A stretch of DNA of 64,000 nt from Thamnaconus septentrionalis (GCA_009823395.1 CM020518.1:10716501-10780500); one strand, 5' to 3'; shown: positions 11,166 to 23,461, numbered from the stretch's first letter. Program-made: numbers and translations. Notes: generated by a model from the sequence alone, not told the origin.

Positions 11166-12470
11166 GGGGGAAGCACATTGTATTTGCCCACTTGAAAGCC
11201 TGACACCGTCGAAGCGTCCCTTCCGCCAGTGTGGGTGTGTTTCTGCATGTGAATTGATGGGGAATCGGGAGAGAGGAGGAAAGAAAAGAAAAAAAATAAT
11301 CATAATTGCATCCTTGGAGGAGTTCTCGCGTGTGGGATGGAGGTTAAACGCCCGGATTTGAGCTCAATCCACAGCTACAGGTGGCAACGTAAAATTATTA
11401 GACTAACTTGACACGCAACAGTCAGTTATTTTCGGTCTTAGACATCAATTTTGGCAGCTAATCAAATGGCCATGACGTGAAAGACTTTCGGGAACGGGGA
11501 GAGACGAAAATTGAGGGGTTTTCAGTGGCTCGGCATAGATTTACATTGAGGCCGTGTCTCTTTATAGAACTGGCAGGTGGAAATAAATGTGGGCACATTG
11601 CACTTCTTTTTTTAACTTATGTATTTAAAAGAAAATGGCAAAAAAAAACCTCCAAAAGGTTCTTTGGAGTCAAATTATTTTTGTTACACAGCCGTCTGCG
11701 CGAGCAACGTGTTAGAAATCTGGTGTTCCGTGTAAGTGCAGGGAACGATTAATTCCTTGGCTGTTAATCTTTGAAGATTTAATCGCGCATGGCTGCCGGG
11801 TCGCCGAGATTTCTAGTCGGAATTCAGTGCAGTGCAGATCCGTCTTTGAAAAAAAAAAAAAAAAAAACAACTTTCCATCTTAATTGTTTTCTCGAAAGAA
11901 AAATCCTGCAGATGTCGACTGAACATCTGGACGTAATTTTCTCCCAAATAGACAAACGCACGTTTCCGCATTTCCTATGCAAACCTCCAAGATCTGCTCC
12001 CAATAAGCACAGTGGGCGACAGCTACTGATTCCTAATTAAAACTGTTTTTGTCGAGGTCATGAGGAGTATTTCAGCGGGAAAAAGAAAAGGAATCAAACA
12101 GACTCAAATTCTGGGTGTTCCTGAAGCGGTGCGCGGCTCTCTGGATCACCGCTGCCTTGTTTATGTGTCAATAAAATGTTTGAGTGCGCAATAAAGCCTC
12201 TCCTCAATTTATATGGTTGACAATTAGCTGCGCTGCTACTACTACCATAGCTCTGCGGGCCAAGGTGCCCCGAAGATTATGGTATCAAAACCTCAGGGTG
12301 GAAATGTTTTCTCGAGGCGAGATGCCAAAAAAAATCCCCGCTTACCGAGTCGCGCCTTTATGCTCTCTCTCTTAGCCTCGCTGATGTAAACACTCCAACT
12401 CCGTTTCCCTCTGAGGTATTTGAATCATGCACACGGGGGTTTCTCTCCTTTTATCAACGCTACAATGCGT
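11166..12470. other. non-coding
   Basis: A runs at 11288-11298 and 11849-11866. Short frames only, with no recognisable product. Confidence 0.55.
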
Positions 12471-12511
12471 CTCCAGGAAACAGAGACGCACCTCACCTGT
12501 GTTTCCTGGAG
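12471..12511. repeat. 12-bp perfect inverted repeat
   Basis: CTCCAGGAAACA (12471-12482) and its exact reverse complement TGTTTCCTGGAG (12500-12511) are separated by 17 bp. Both arms carry a GGAA/TTCC core, so the pair could be a divergent ETS- or STAT-type site, but this is speculative. Confidence 0.7.
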
Positions 12512-13320
12512 TTCTGCTGTGTTGTGCCGCCGATCTTTGTTCCGGTGCCGATCATCTCCTTCAGCAGAACGGTTTGCCGCCCAACCTTGAAGGTAAGTGT
12601 CATGAGTGTCATGCTTGAAGACTTGATGAGATAAATCCACCTTCGACCTGCCATCTGCGTTATTTTTCCGTCCTCCAGCTCAAGGATGCCTAGATTGATC
12701 GTAAGAAGAAGAAGAAGAAGATGTACAGGATGTACTGGTTGTCAATGTTTTGAGAGACAACGTAATTCAGCTTGTCGATTTTGTTTTTGTTTTCCATACA
12801 GCAACATATAAATGGACCGTGCAGTCAATATTGGATGGTGCCGCTAGCAGCAAATATCGGAGGCTTTTGCACATACAAACATCTCAAAACTAAAAAGATG
12901 CCAGTCCATTTAACTACATGATTCTTTCAAATACACCCATCTGGCTGTCTGTGCGTTGGACGTACAACCTGGTAAAGAAAACAGGATGTTAGTCTGGGAC
13001 TCCGAAAACACGGAATGTTTACCGTGTCAGAAGGGAAGCTGTGAAAGATGGCACTCGGTTCCCGCCGCGTATTGTGACTGGACAAGAGACATTCCTTGCA
13101 ACCTTTGACTTAGTGAAAACGTTGACTTCGACCGTCTGCATTTCAATCATCTAATTTGAAGCAGAATGCCACTAGTGCTGCATTGAATTCACAGAACGGA
13201 AGCCATACCGTACATTAAGTCAGTGTCTTTTTTTTTTTTTTGCTTGTTTTTTTTGTAGGTGGCCAGTCAGCGGGAAAAACTGGTTGTGCTGGTGATGGAG
13301 TGTCCATCCGCCCTGACATT
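12512..13320. other. non-coding
   Basis: A short (GAA)n lies at 12702-12720. A T run lies at 13228-13240. No gene seen. Confidence 0.5.
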
Positions 13321-13390
13321 GGCTATATAGTCTTACCAAGACTATAAATACAGTACCCATTGGATCCCTGCTTGGTACTCAGTATTTATT
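13321..13390 (+). repeat. fragment of dispersed repeat (copy A)
   Basis: The stretch ACCAAGACTATAAATACAG, then TACCCATTGGATCCCTGCTTGG and TACTCAGTA, aligns with 43846-43915 (copy B). From memory it also resembles a teleost dispersed repeat that reads ACCAAAGACTATAAAAATGG. It includes a 9-bp hairpin TATAGTCTT/AAGACTATA at 13326-13346 with a 3-nt loop. Confidence 0.55.
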
Positions 13391-14380
13391 TTTATTTTTT
13401 TCACCAATTCCAGTTTATAGGCATCGCTCACCAGAGAATTCATTCTTTTTCTATCCATAGGAGTCACTCAGTCAGATGTCCAGTTACCTGAAGCTTCTGT
13501 ACTGGTCTGTTTGTCCGTGACATGGCAACATTTCACCCGGCGATGTTATCAGCTTTGCGTCGCATCCCCTCAAAGCTAACTAGCATGACGCCGCTAGTTG
13601 AGAGCTCATCAAAATACGCTTTTCCTGGCTGGCTGAATTCTGTCCACAGTCCCTTTAATTAACATCGTTCTCTGCTCTTCAGTGCTCTCTGTCTAAAAGT
13701 CGAAGTAACACGTGTGCTAAATCGGCTGTCGGCCATTAAAACGCAACGAGCGGAGCGGAGCGGAGCTCCAGCCTGTATTCTGGGCCCGAACTGTCAGTTC
13801 TTCTTTTGTACCTGGTTTCTTCACAAAGAAAAAAAAAAAGGAATGGCCTAGATGCAACAATGGGGGGGTTAATGCCCCCTCTGATCTTGAATACAAACAA
13901 GGCTCCACACACAAGCAGAGGGCTTGTTCCCCTATTGTCCATTTTCATGCCACCATTACAGAAGGAAATAGGACGCATATTGTGCAGGTATAAAAAAATA
14001 AATAAGAGGGAGGCTGAGGGTGAGATAAGGCGCCGGGCCAAAAATGCCCTTCATCTTTTTATTTCCTTCTCAGCAACCCGACGCGAACATTAAGCCGCCA
14101 GACGTCTGCGTCACCACTTTTAAACCCAAGGTTTGTCTGGTTTTTGTTTTCCTTCTTTTTTCCCGCCCGTGGCAGCATCCACACCTGCCAGTCAGCTGAT
14201 AAAGGCTCAATTGCCAGGCGGAAACGCCGACGTCACGCTCGCCGCTGCGCCGTCGTGATTAAGCCTCGCCGTTTTGCATGTTTGCGTACCCCTGTGTTTT
14301 CTCTTCCTCCCCTGAAAGGTATTGCGACACGCAAAGCAGTTATTGGCGACCCAGGGTAAATTCCAGCCTTTGGGCAGAGT
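13391..14380. other. non-coding
   Basis: Mixed-composition DNA with an A run at 13831-13841 and a G7 run at 13862-13868. Overlapping frames on both strands near 13740-14090 are mutual shadows without recognisable content. Confidence 0.5.
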
Positions 14381-14388
14381 CTTGCAAC

Positions 14389-14661
14389 TACTGTTGTCAA
14401 AAGAATCCATATATTTATACTTCTCCGTAGTATCGATAGGTCGGTGCTACATTGAGGCGACGTGCGGCGCCACCAACACACACGCAAACACTCCGAGCGC
14501 TCACTCCGCTACCTTCCTTGATGAAACGAAACTTCCGTGGGACTTCAGCCCGATCTCCTACCGTCCCGCCCCTCGAAACTTTCCGCGGTGCCTAGTATCG
14601 AAAATCAATACTTTCCCAAATACCGTATCGACGTCTGAAATCCAGTATCGTGACAACACTA
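14389..14661. mobile_element. hAT-type MITE
   Basis: Terminal inverted repeats TACTGTTGTCA (left) and TAGTGTTGTCA (reverse complement of the right end) match at 10 of 11 bases. A perfect 8-bp direct repeat CTTGCAAC flanks the element at 14381-14388 and 14662-14669; 8 bp is the hAT superfamily target length. The 273-bp interior has no transposase frame, so it is non-autonomous. The right end (CGTATCG, then TATCGTGACAACACTA) is shared with the element at 32882-33022, so two members of one family lie in this window. Confidence 0.85.
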
Positions 14662-14669
14662 CTTGCAAC

Positions 14670-15174
14670 GTTTCAGATTAAAACAATCCAAGAAAAAGGA
14701 ACCTCAGACTACACAACTAGAAACGTCTAAATTTCAAAAATCTTGGGATTGTAGAAGATCGTGGGGTCCCTGAAACAGCAAAGACGAAGTGACGCGCAAT
14801 TTGAAAACACAAACAACAACAACAAAAAGTGCATAATCTAAATATTCGGACACAGTTTTTTTTTTGGAACGCGTCGCCACAAACCACGCGAGAAACGCTG
14901 CACGAAGACTTCGCCGGGAGGACGGGCGGGAAAAAAGCGCCGACAACAAAAACGATCACTTCACATTTCACGATCCGAATTGAGATGTTGTCGGCGTGAA
15001 ACTCCCTCCACAGTGTGTTTTTTTTTGCCGCGCCGACACGACGGACGCGTGAAGAATTTGAAAGGGGCGAGGCACGTCTTTCACGGCTCGTGACGGGGGG
15101 GGGGGCTCCTCCTCACGCGGAATTGCAAATACGTTCAGGGCGAGAGCTACTCGCGCTCCTCATTAGAAAAGCTC
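14670..15174. other. non-coding, CpG-dense 14860-15110
   Basis: CG dinucleotides are frequent from about 14860 to 15110, ending in a G run at 15096-15106. No exon found. Confidence 0.4.
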
Positions 15175-15345
15175 CCAGCCTGACGGAGGTGTTGGGGCGC
15201 TGCCACTCACCTCGGCTAATTATTCAAAGTGTTCTCTGAAGGGATACAGTTTGCCTCCGAGCAAACCAACTCTGACAAATGCTGCAATTATGCAGCTTCT
15301 CTCCCCCGCAACCGCTCTGATATTTTGCGTGACAAATAGCTTTTA
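15175..15345. promoter_or_regulatory. candidate conserved non-coding block
   Basis: Low-repeat stretch with GCTAATTATTC and the small dyad GCTGCAATTATGCAGC, with no simple repeat inside. Texture only suggests an enhancer-type element. Confidence 0.25.
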
Positions 15346-16529
15346 GCGGAGGTGCGTGCCAGAATCTCATAACACACACAAAAAAAAAGAAGAAACGTCT
15401 ACCGGTCTAAAAGTATGATATTGTAAAGTTTTTACAAATGCTTTTCGAGCGCTGCCATGTGTTCACATTCAGGACCTGGGAAAAAAAAAAAAAAAAATCG
15501 AAAGAAAGACCATCGGCAGGTGTTCACTTCGAACTCCTTGTTGTTGCTCCGGGATTGTGACTGCCTTTCACCCCCTCTCCTCACTTTCCCCCGCCTGACA
15601 CGATAGAGAATTGCCCTGTTTTGAAGTGGCAAAGCGTCGCATTACGAAAAAAACGGAAGGGCGGAGGTAAAAAAAAAAAAAAAAGAAAGGAACGGGGAAA
15701 AAAAGCTCTTTTCAATGCGGATTCCTTAAAGAGCTAAAGTCTGACTGACACTGTTATGCCTCCCCCCCTTTAATCATTTCTGCAGGATAAGTCAAGTATG
15801 ACACGGGTTCCCGCGGCAGGGAAATAAATATAATAAATAAATGAATGAATGAACGATTAAAGAAAAAAATAAAGGGTTTCATAAGCGGATCGGGAGCCTC
15901 TCTGGAAAATGACAACAAAAGGAGGGAGACGTTATGAGGAGGCATCGAAAAATTTAGAAGAATGCAACACCTGATGGTGTTTGTGCAGACTTCAGCATGT
16001 TGTGGCTTCACGACGGGGGGGGGGAGGACGCCTGGAGACGGCAGTCGGCTGCACGGCTGCTGTTGCGCTGCAGCGGTTTGGCAACATTTGTCTTGAACAT
16101 CACCACCACATTTCATCCGTTTACGGGGAAAAAAAAACCAAAACATGTATTGTATGTAGAAAACCTGGTATTGCGGGGACCGGATGGAATACTCTTTTTT
16201 TAATTCGTTGGTTTTATAGAAATTTGGCAATTAAACTAACAAAAAGCAGAAGCCACAAAACTTTCTTCACCATGTAAAACATGTCTTGCACCCACCTGTC
16301 TGTGTTCGGCCTCTCGTTGGATGACAAAATTGTTTGGCAACCTACTCACAGCTCCCTGACTCATTCCATCCTCCCTCTCCCATGTATGTATATGCCCATA
16401 TATATCCCACATATATACATCCATTCATCCATGTTTCCTATTTGGTTTTCTGCCAGGTTCAACCTACTGTGGTTTGATATAAATATATTTATATATTTTT
16501 ATTTCATTCTCCCTGCTCTGCATCCAGGC
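15346..16529. other. non-coding
   Basis: A runs at 15480-15497 and 15668-15685, AAT/AATG repeats at 15826-15855, and degenerate TAT/CAT repeats at 16385-16430. No gene seen. Confidence 0.5.
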
Positions 16530-16650
16530 CCGTAGCCATTGCCTTAATTCGTGTCGTGGCTAATTGGCTTCCCGTTGAGCGAGGATGGCTGCTGGGCCTC
16601 ACATGGCAAGTGAAATACAAAAGAGCGTGTCCTAATTAGCAATTAGAGGG
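16530..16650. promoter_or_regulatory. candidate conserved non-coding block
   Basis: Carries CTTAATTCG, GCTAATTGG and CTAATTAGCAATTAGAGG, ending directly before a (GT)n. Homeodomain-type core density is high. Conservation is untested. Confidence 0.35.
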
Positions 16651-16657
16651 AAACACT

Positions 16658-16684
16658 TGTGTGTGTGTGTGTGTGTGTGTGTGT
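16658..16684. repeat. (TG)13 microsatellite
   Basis: Perfect TG array, read directly. Confidence 0.95.
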
Positions 16685-17250
16685 TAAGTTGTGAAACCTA
16701 CGTGGAGGTACATTTTATCCTCCTGTTTCATTTGTCCATGGTGTCGTGATGGCCATAAATGGTGCAGGTCTTGACGTAGACGGTCAGTCCTGCGACAACA
16801 GCTAACCAGGACTAGTTAAGATTAGTTCTGGTGATAGAGAGACTAGCTAGTTACAAAAAAAAAAAGTTGCACGGTTTGACAAGACTCAACAAAGTTCAGC
16901 AGTTTGCGGTGCGTTCGGATTGTCGCCCTTAAACGGCTGTGCAGCTGGAAAGAGGCCGAGGCGACAGATGATGCGCGCCGGCAGACAATAACTCCGACGT
17001 CTCGCTAAGAGCGATCCCAGCTGGACGTGCTCAAGGATCTCTCTCGAATTTGCTCCAATCCGTTTGCGCAGCACTTCCCCGATGCCTCCCCGCAGACTCT
17101 GCGTGGTGGGCTCAGGCAGCTGTACTTTAGTTGTTTATTTATTTTTGTTTGCTTGTTTACTCTCGCCGAGACGCAGCTGATCCAAATGCTGGATTAAAAA
17201 CCGAGATACATCCCGCTTGCGCCGTTAATGCTAGCTGAAAAACAGAACAA
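16685..17250. other. non-coding
   Basis: No gene or transposon seen. Short A run at 16855-16864. Confidence 0.5.
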
Positions 17251-17700
17251 AACAAAAACTACTCTGACACATACTGCAGGGTGATGGCCTCCCGTAAGGG
17301 CCATCGCTGGAGCGCTCGGCAAAATGTGTTTTCCTGGACGAGTGGCGGAATAATGGAAGCGGCTCGCGCGGGAAAGCTCTTTAAGGGGGTAAAAGGAACA
17401 CGCGACATCCATTTGACTGGACCGAGACCGGCTATAATCAACGCACGCGCGATGCTTTACTGCGAATTCCGCGTTTCGCCCCTCTGCCGCTCGGAGCCTG
17501 CGGGATGAAAAGTAGACTGGAACAATGCTCTCGGATGACAAGCTGCTCGGACGGAACTTGTCGTGTGCGGCGGAGGGCAGCGAGGAGCCAGAGGTGAGCC
17601 AATCGCGCCGCTCCCTGCCCGGCGCAGTTATCACCAGTGCGCTCGATGAGGTGTGACGGCGCTTAATTCGAGCCTTACTAGGCGGCTGGACATCGCACGT
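17251..17700. other. CpG-dense block
   Basis: CG dinucleotides are common and simple repeats absent. A 198-codon minus-strand frame spans it (17194-17790), but that is expected when CG-rich DNA lacks TAA and TAG on one strand, and its translation is not protein-like. This could be a CpG island or a regulatory block. Confidence 0.35.
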
Positions 17701-20700
17701 GGTCTCAATTCCACTTTTTCTTTCTCGGAATCTGTTCAGGAACGGATGTGACAGCATGAATTCCAGAATAATAACTGCTATCATAATCATTTTTTGAAAG
17801 AAAAAAACAGAAACCCCATATGTCCACTAAGCCAATTAGGTTTTATGGAGAGGCTGTAAAATATGCAGCACAGTTGGTTCTGAGTTAGCAAAGAGAGGGC
17901 TGCTAAAGGGTGTGTGTGTGTGCGTGCCAACAGATTTCGAAAATAGAAATGTTAAAAATAAGCTAATGACTGAGAACCAAAAATGCCCAACTTCCAAGAT
18001 TTCTTTCAAAGGACTTTCAAGATACTTGGAGTCAAAATAAATGTTGGGAAAATAGCTCAATTGTACAAGTAAGAATTGTCTTCCTTCAGGAACCTTCAGG
18101 AACAAGAACGTGAACAAAAGAAAAAAATAGCAGGCTAGTTAGCAGGTCTCATAAATTGTTTTGCCTTAGTGGTGTCCTCGGCTGGAGCACCGTGTTAAGT
18201 GTTAACACTCTGTACCGCTTGATGTATTTTTTTTCCCTTGCTGCTGACTTTAAAATGTCGAGGTTTCAGTATGAGCTAGCATAACAAATGATTGCTGCGT
18301 CGCATCTCGCTGCATAAAAGGCTCATCAGAGGATCGTTCGTCTCCATTCGAGAGGTTTTTAATCATTTGTTTTTACATTTACTGCGAGAGACATTCGTAA
18401 AAAAAAAAAAATACACAAAATACACAAGCGCATCAAGAAGACGCGGTGAGTTACAAAAGGAGATATATCCTCGCTGAACAAGGCCAGAGCGAGAGACAGA
18501 GCGCGAGCAAGCCATTGTGGAAATGCCATTTTTTTTTTTTAAAAAAAAGAAAAATTCTTCGTCCTACATGAAGACACAGCCACACATACTGTTGCGTAGC
18601 ACCATATCACAAGAATGGCTGACGAGCTGGTGAAGCACAGAAAATGTTTCTGTGTGTACATAAAAAAAATAAAGAAAATGGCTGCGAGGAGATTTTTGAA
18701 ATACTGATCTGGCCGGTGTTGATAAACAGCCGACGTGCTATAAAGGCACAAGACCCTGACGGAGGCCCTGCTCAGCTCGCCACCTCCGCACACTGCTCGA
18801 GTCCCTGTGTCACCCCAAGCCGAGCGCAAAAGTTGAGGTAAAAAAAAAAGCAATAAGTGGTGGTTATGGCCACAGCAGAAAATGAAACATAGTTTTTTCA
18901 TCACTTAATTACTTGTGCTTGTTTTCAGTTGTGTAACAGTTGTGTTTGATTTTCAAGCTCTGAACTATATTCTATATTTCTCGGTTTTATGTTTTTTATT
19001 TCACTCTGACCCTCCTGATCCCATTTCCCTCCATTTTTTGATTGGCCTCGTCAGCCTGCACCTGTGCTCAACCCCCTCACTCTGCCTCTGATTATGTAAT
19101 TTCCCCACCTGTGCTGCGTTTTGAAGTTTAGTCTTTATAATTTAAGAGCATTTCCCCGGTTCAAATTATTTACAAATGAACCATTTTTCAGAGCCTTTTT
19201 ATAGGACTTTCTGCTTCTTCCCCTGAGTCTTAGTTCTCAATTAAATATGAATAAAAACATTTTCAGGCTGCCGAAGAATCGAAGGGGAAACTGTCTAGTA
19301 GATGTAACAAAACTGTATTGTTTCATTCCTTTTAAAGGTTGAAGTTGAGGATTTACACCGATATGGATCAAAAGCAAACAGAACTTGTCTTCGATTAGTA
19401 AAAGTTCATTCGAGATTAAAAACTTGTCAATATTAAAGAATGAACAAAGCCAGTCGTAGTTTTGTGTTGTTCAAAAAAGAAAAACAGAAAAATAAATAAA
19501 AAATAAATGCAAGCACTGATACAGAGATAAAAAAATTAACTGGTGCCGAATCTGCTCATCAGTCATCACATGATGAACCAGTTCATGATTCAGCCTCTCA
19601 CTTCTGCACTAGATGTCTTTATTTATTTATATTTAATTATTAATTAATGCTGTCTGGCAGCCAGAAATGTGGAATTAAAGTTTGTAGGTGTTCAGCGATG
19701 CTATTCCACAGACTTTAGTTTGTCCATTGTGGTTGTCTGAGTTCCTGATGCCTTCCTATGGTCTCCAACCGCTCTAAATTCAGAAACTAAGTGTATTTTA
19801 CCTCTCTGTTTCCATTGTGATGTGCACCAAATACACCGTTGTACAAGAAACAGGAAATCAGCTTCTTTTCCTACATTTAATTCAACAAAAAACCCCATAA
19901 AGTCCACAGACCTTGAGTGAGCGAGCTTATTAAACTGCTCTCTGCACCTGCACAATTTGAACAGATGGACCTTAAAAGCAGCAGGGAGGTGCTCCGTACA
20001 GGGCAACCCTGCAGCAGAGGGTGACAAGAAAGAGGAGCATAGCGACGCAAAATAAAGCCGTCGCTGTGCGCTAGCGCGGCGCTCCACCCCGCAGGCTTCC
20101 CCCGTCGGCCTGGCAAGACGGGGAAAATGAAGTTGGGCGGCCGAGGATGCGGGCCGTGTGTAATCAGGTTTGACTGGCCTTCAGTATTGACTGCTGGTAG
20201 GAGATCATATGAACCACGCTGCATCGTCTGGCCGCCTTCCGGCATTCCAGCTAGCCTCCGTCAGCAAGGCGCTCCCCACCACTGGACCGCTGCACGTCTC
20301 CTTTCCCTTCCATGTAGCAGTCAATGGATATGATCTAGTATCAGGGAGGAAAAAAAAAACCTTCCAGTACATGCAGGGCTTTGTTGCATCACAATGGCTA
20401 CGACAAATCTCCAAAATGATCTCATAAAACCAGGATGTTTTTGGTAGGTACATCTGGAAGGCCATCCTGGAGGTGGCGCTCTGCTCACTCAGCGGAGCCC
20501 CGGCAGAACCCGCGGCACATCCGGCCTGATCAATATCAACATCACCCTGACACATACTGTACAGCCATGGAAACTAAATAAAAATACTGAGTGTCGAACG
20601 ATGCAAAACGACAAAAATGTCTTTGTCACTGCAAAGTGTCTCACTGCCGTCCACTTATGGGTTATAATAACATCTTGACAAATGAAAAAAGGTCTCAGGC

Positions 20701-20879
20701 GTCGTCATGCGATGAGGCAGCAGCCGTGCGGCCGATCCTTAATTGTGTCGGAAAAACAGACAGACAGAAGAAAATGTGAGTCGTATCTCGCTGAAAATGT
20801 CAAATTGGACATTGGTTTCGAAGTTGTGTTGTTGATATCTGTCTTCTTTTTTTTTTCGCCGGAGACTGAGCTGTCGTTA
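17701..20879. other. non-coding
   Basis: Contains T and A runs at 18229, 18399-18411 and 18531-18548, and AT-rich DNA from 19140 to 19680 with TATTTATTTATATTTAATTATTAATTAATG-type sequence near 19620. No exon, RNA gene or recognisable transposon. Confidence 0.5.
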
Positions 20880-20936
20880 AGATCTCCGGCTGCCGAAATG
20901 AGCTGGGAGCGTCGGCGCGGCTCCGGAACCCTCCTA

Positions 20937-20941
<5 letters not shown>

Positions 20942-21025
<84 letters not shown>

Positions 21026-21042
21026 TCTCTCTCTCTCTCTCT
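20942..21042. repeat. (TC)~50 microsatellite
   Basis: About 100 bp of TC repeats with one short CACA interruption at 21021-21025. A long polypyrimidine-polypurine mirror repeat like this can form triplex H-DNA. It lies in a CpG-dense block. Confidence 0.97.
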
Positions 21043-21236
21043 CCCCCTCCTCGACCGGCCGTCTACCTGTCATCTGCTGCGGCGTCAGGCAGCCGCTGAC
21101 AAACTGACGCGAGGAGCATCTGGAAGCCGTCCCCGCCGCCAGACAGACGCGTCGTCTTATCCCGAGCCGGTGTCGCGCTGAGGGAACCGCCGGGGGGGAT
21201 TAAACCCGGGCGTTAACGTCGGCGGGCAGAGGGGGA
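21043..21236. other. CpG-dense spacer between two repeats
   Basis: GC-rich DNA between the TC and GAA arrays. No exon with splice sites was recognised. Together with 20880-20940 and 21284-21310 it forms a CpG-dense block of about 400 bp. Confidence 0.4.
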
Positions 21237-21283
21237 GGAAGAAGAAGAAGAAGAAGAAGAAGAAGAAGAAGAAGAAGAAGAAA
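21237..21283. repeat. (GAA)~15 trinucleotide repeat
   Basis: GAA array of about 45 bp ending in A8. Purines are on the + strand here, the opposite polarity from the TC array 195 bp upstream. Confidence 0.95.
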
Positions 21284-21827
21284 AAAAACCTCTAAAGGCG
21301 GCTTTGCATGATGAGACAAGCTCGCGACAACCAGTGTCGCTTGGTGCGCCGCAGCCGTATCAGCTGACATTGTTGGATCAAAAGCCGCTTACAAGTGTGG
21401 AGGCGAGGCTCCTTTTTTTTTTTTTCCTTCTTCTTCTTCCTTCCTGTTTTTTTATGACTAGCGCTTCACAGGGTTCGCCGGTGTGAGGGAGGGGCCTCAG
21501 ACTTTCCTGACTCGCAGAACGATCCTGACAGCGTACTGGCAATGTGCCAAGCAGGGTAGCTATTACAGAGATGGGAGCGGGGTGGCACGTAGGGGTGGAG
21601 GTGAAGCAGCATGAGTGTGCAACCTCACACTTGTATATGTCAGGTTTTAAAACTTAATTCTAACTTAAATTCGAAAGCCTGCAACTTCTGCCAGGGCTGA
21701 GAACTTCCTGCAGTGTGAAGGTTACAGTTTGGGGGCTCCAGGAAAACTCCAGGATTGTAACATCGCGCAGTAACAGCAATGAAAGGATGATAACTACAAT
21801 GGGATTCAGTCGGCATAGCCTAAGCAC
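21284..21827. other. non-coding
   Basis: T run at 21413-21425 followed by CTT repeats. No gene seen. Confidence 0.5.
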
Positions 21828-21866
21828 GCTAGCACTGGGGTTAGGGTTAGGGTTAGGCTAGCACTG
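21828..21866 (+). repeat. interstitial telomeric repeat with flanking direct repeats
   Basis: Three telomere-type units (GGGTTA)3 plus GG occupy 21838-21857. The 10-bp sequence GCTAGCACTG occurs on both sides (21828-21837 and 21857-21866). This layout fits insertion of a telomere repeat at a staggered break. Confidence 0.8.
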
Positions 21867-23401
21867 CGCTGATTTATTTGATGAAAGAATTATGCAATCT
21901 GGAGCACAACCAATGGCTACACAGTAATCAGCCTAAGTTTCAACACCAAGATGTTTAGGCCACTGGCTGCATGTAACGATGGGCGAAGCTTCTGGTTTCA
22001 AAATACTTAAGCTAACGCGGAAGTACCAAAAACCTGGTTTCTTTACATTTCCTAAAAGTTGTGGGCGTGGCTACACTTTCGCAGCCAACTGCAGTCGTCT
22101 TACCAGCTATTGGGCGGGGTTCGGGGCACACGCTGGTACCATCCAAAACGGAATTTCCCACATTCAAAAACGAACTCTAGGCGGCGCTGTCCTTCCACCC
22201 TCTGGGGTTCCGAATTCCATATCAAAGAGCGACGTCACGACAACGCCATGTACCTTCGCACACAGCCGGCGGATCAAGCATTCTTATATTTCCGATCTCC
22301 AGTGTAGTTCCACCACTGCGCTCGTGAATACAATAAATGAAATGTTAACAGTGAGTCTCACTGGACTCCGCCCTCGCGGCTCCCTCCAACTTGGACGTCC
22401 TTTCCAGCGACGAGCCGGCCGTGAAGAGAGTTTTAATCCCGCGCAGCCAAGTGTTGGGCACCGTTTCCCGGACACGGCCAGCAGCCGCCGTGCTGGAGGA
22501 TGGAGGGGATCAGGGACATCCGGGCTGGCATTTCCCTCCAATTTCTTGTCATCTTCCATCTCCACTCCCCACTCCACTTAACCGCGCTGACAACAAACAC
22601 TCCTAAGCCTCTCAAAATTCATTGGACCTAAACAAATTATCCCGGTGGCCTGTCCTCCCGCTGCTTCCAGCCGCTCTTATCAAACTCCCAAATCCTGGTG
22701 TTTGCATGCAGCGCGCCGACCGCATGCGGCCGAGGGGTTTTTCTTCGCCGTCACTCTCGTCTCCGTGGGACTCGACTGGGGTTTGGCTAACCCTGACTCG
22801 CTCCAGACTGGCAGCATGTTTGTCGACAGAATTCTTGTTTTTTCTTTCCCACCAGCTCGCCCCCTGGTCATTAAAACTTCCCGTTCGCACAAACATGACA
22901 ACTGTGTAAAAAGGCAGCAACGGTCGGAGGAGGAATCTTTTTCACAAACTGGCCGATTTAAGCCAATGAAAAATGCAACAAGACGCAGACCTTCCAGCAC
23001 AGATTGTTAATTATTAAGTCGTTCAGACGAACGTGAAGTGTCAGTTTTCGGAGGTTGCCCGTCAGTCTTTCGCCCCGATATGCCATTGAAATATTAAGTG
23101 TGTCCAGATACTTTGTGTCCATGTATTCAAATTCCCTCTGCTGATTAAGAAAAAAACTTAGCTTTTAACCAAACGCTCTCAATTTCTGTTTGGACCGATC
23201 AACTATTCATCCACCTCGCCTACTATTATTATCAAAGGCTTGATGTGCCAGTTGCACAAGGCCTCAATAACTGCGGATTGTAAATTCATTTCCACAAAGA
23301 GCCGGCACCTCATTTCTCCTGCCTGATTTTTCGGATGTCTGTCTGCAAGCCTTTGTGGAATTTCTTTTCTCCCTTTGCACCAAATTTGCTTTTTTCCTTA
23401 T
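21867..23401. other. non-coding; CpG-dense 22380-22780
   Basis: A 200-codon + frame at 21979-22581 crosses this stretch but contains no recognisable domain, and overlapping minus-strand frames are equally long. CG content is high between 22380 and 22780. Confidence 0.4.
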
Positions 23402-23409
23402 TCTCTCTA

Positions 23410-23461
<52 letters not shown>

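Noticed and set aside
17194..17790. 198-codon minus-strand frame in a CpG-dense block
   Set aside because: CG-rich composition lowers stop frequency. The translation has no recognisable family and no start context or splice signals of note.
20942..21042. Regular repeats as a CRISPR array
   Set aside because: It is a dinucleotide microsatellite without spacers, in a vertebrate genome.
21979..22581. 200-codon + strand frame
   Set aside because: No domain, and overlapping frames on the minus strand are nearly as long. Treated as chance.
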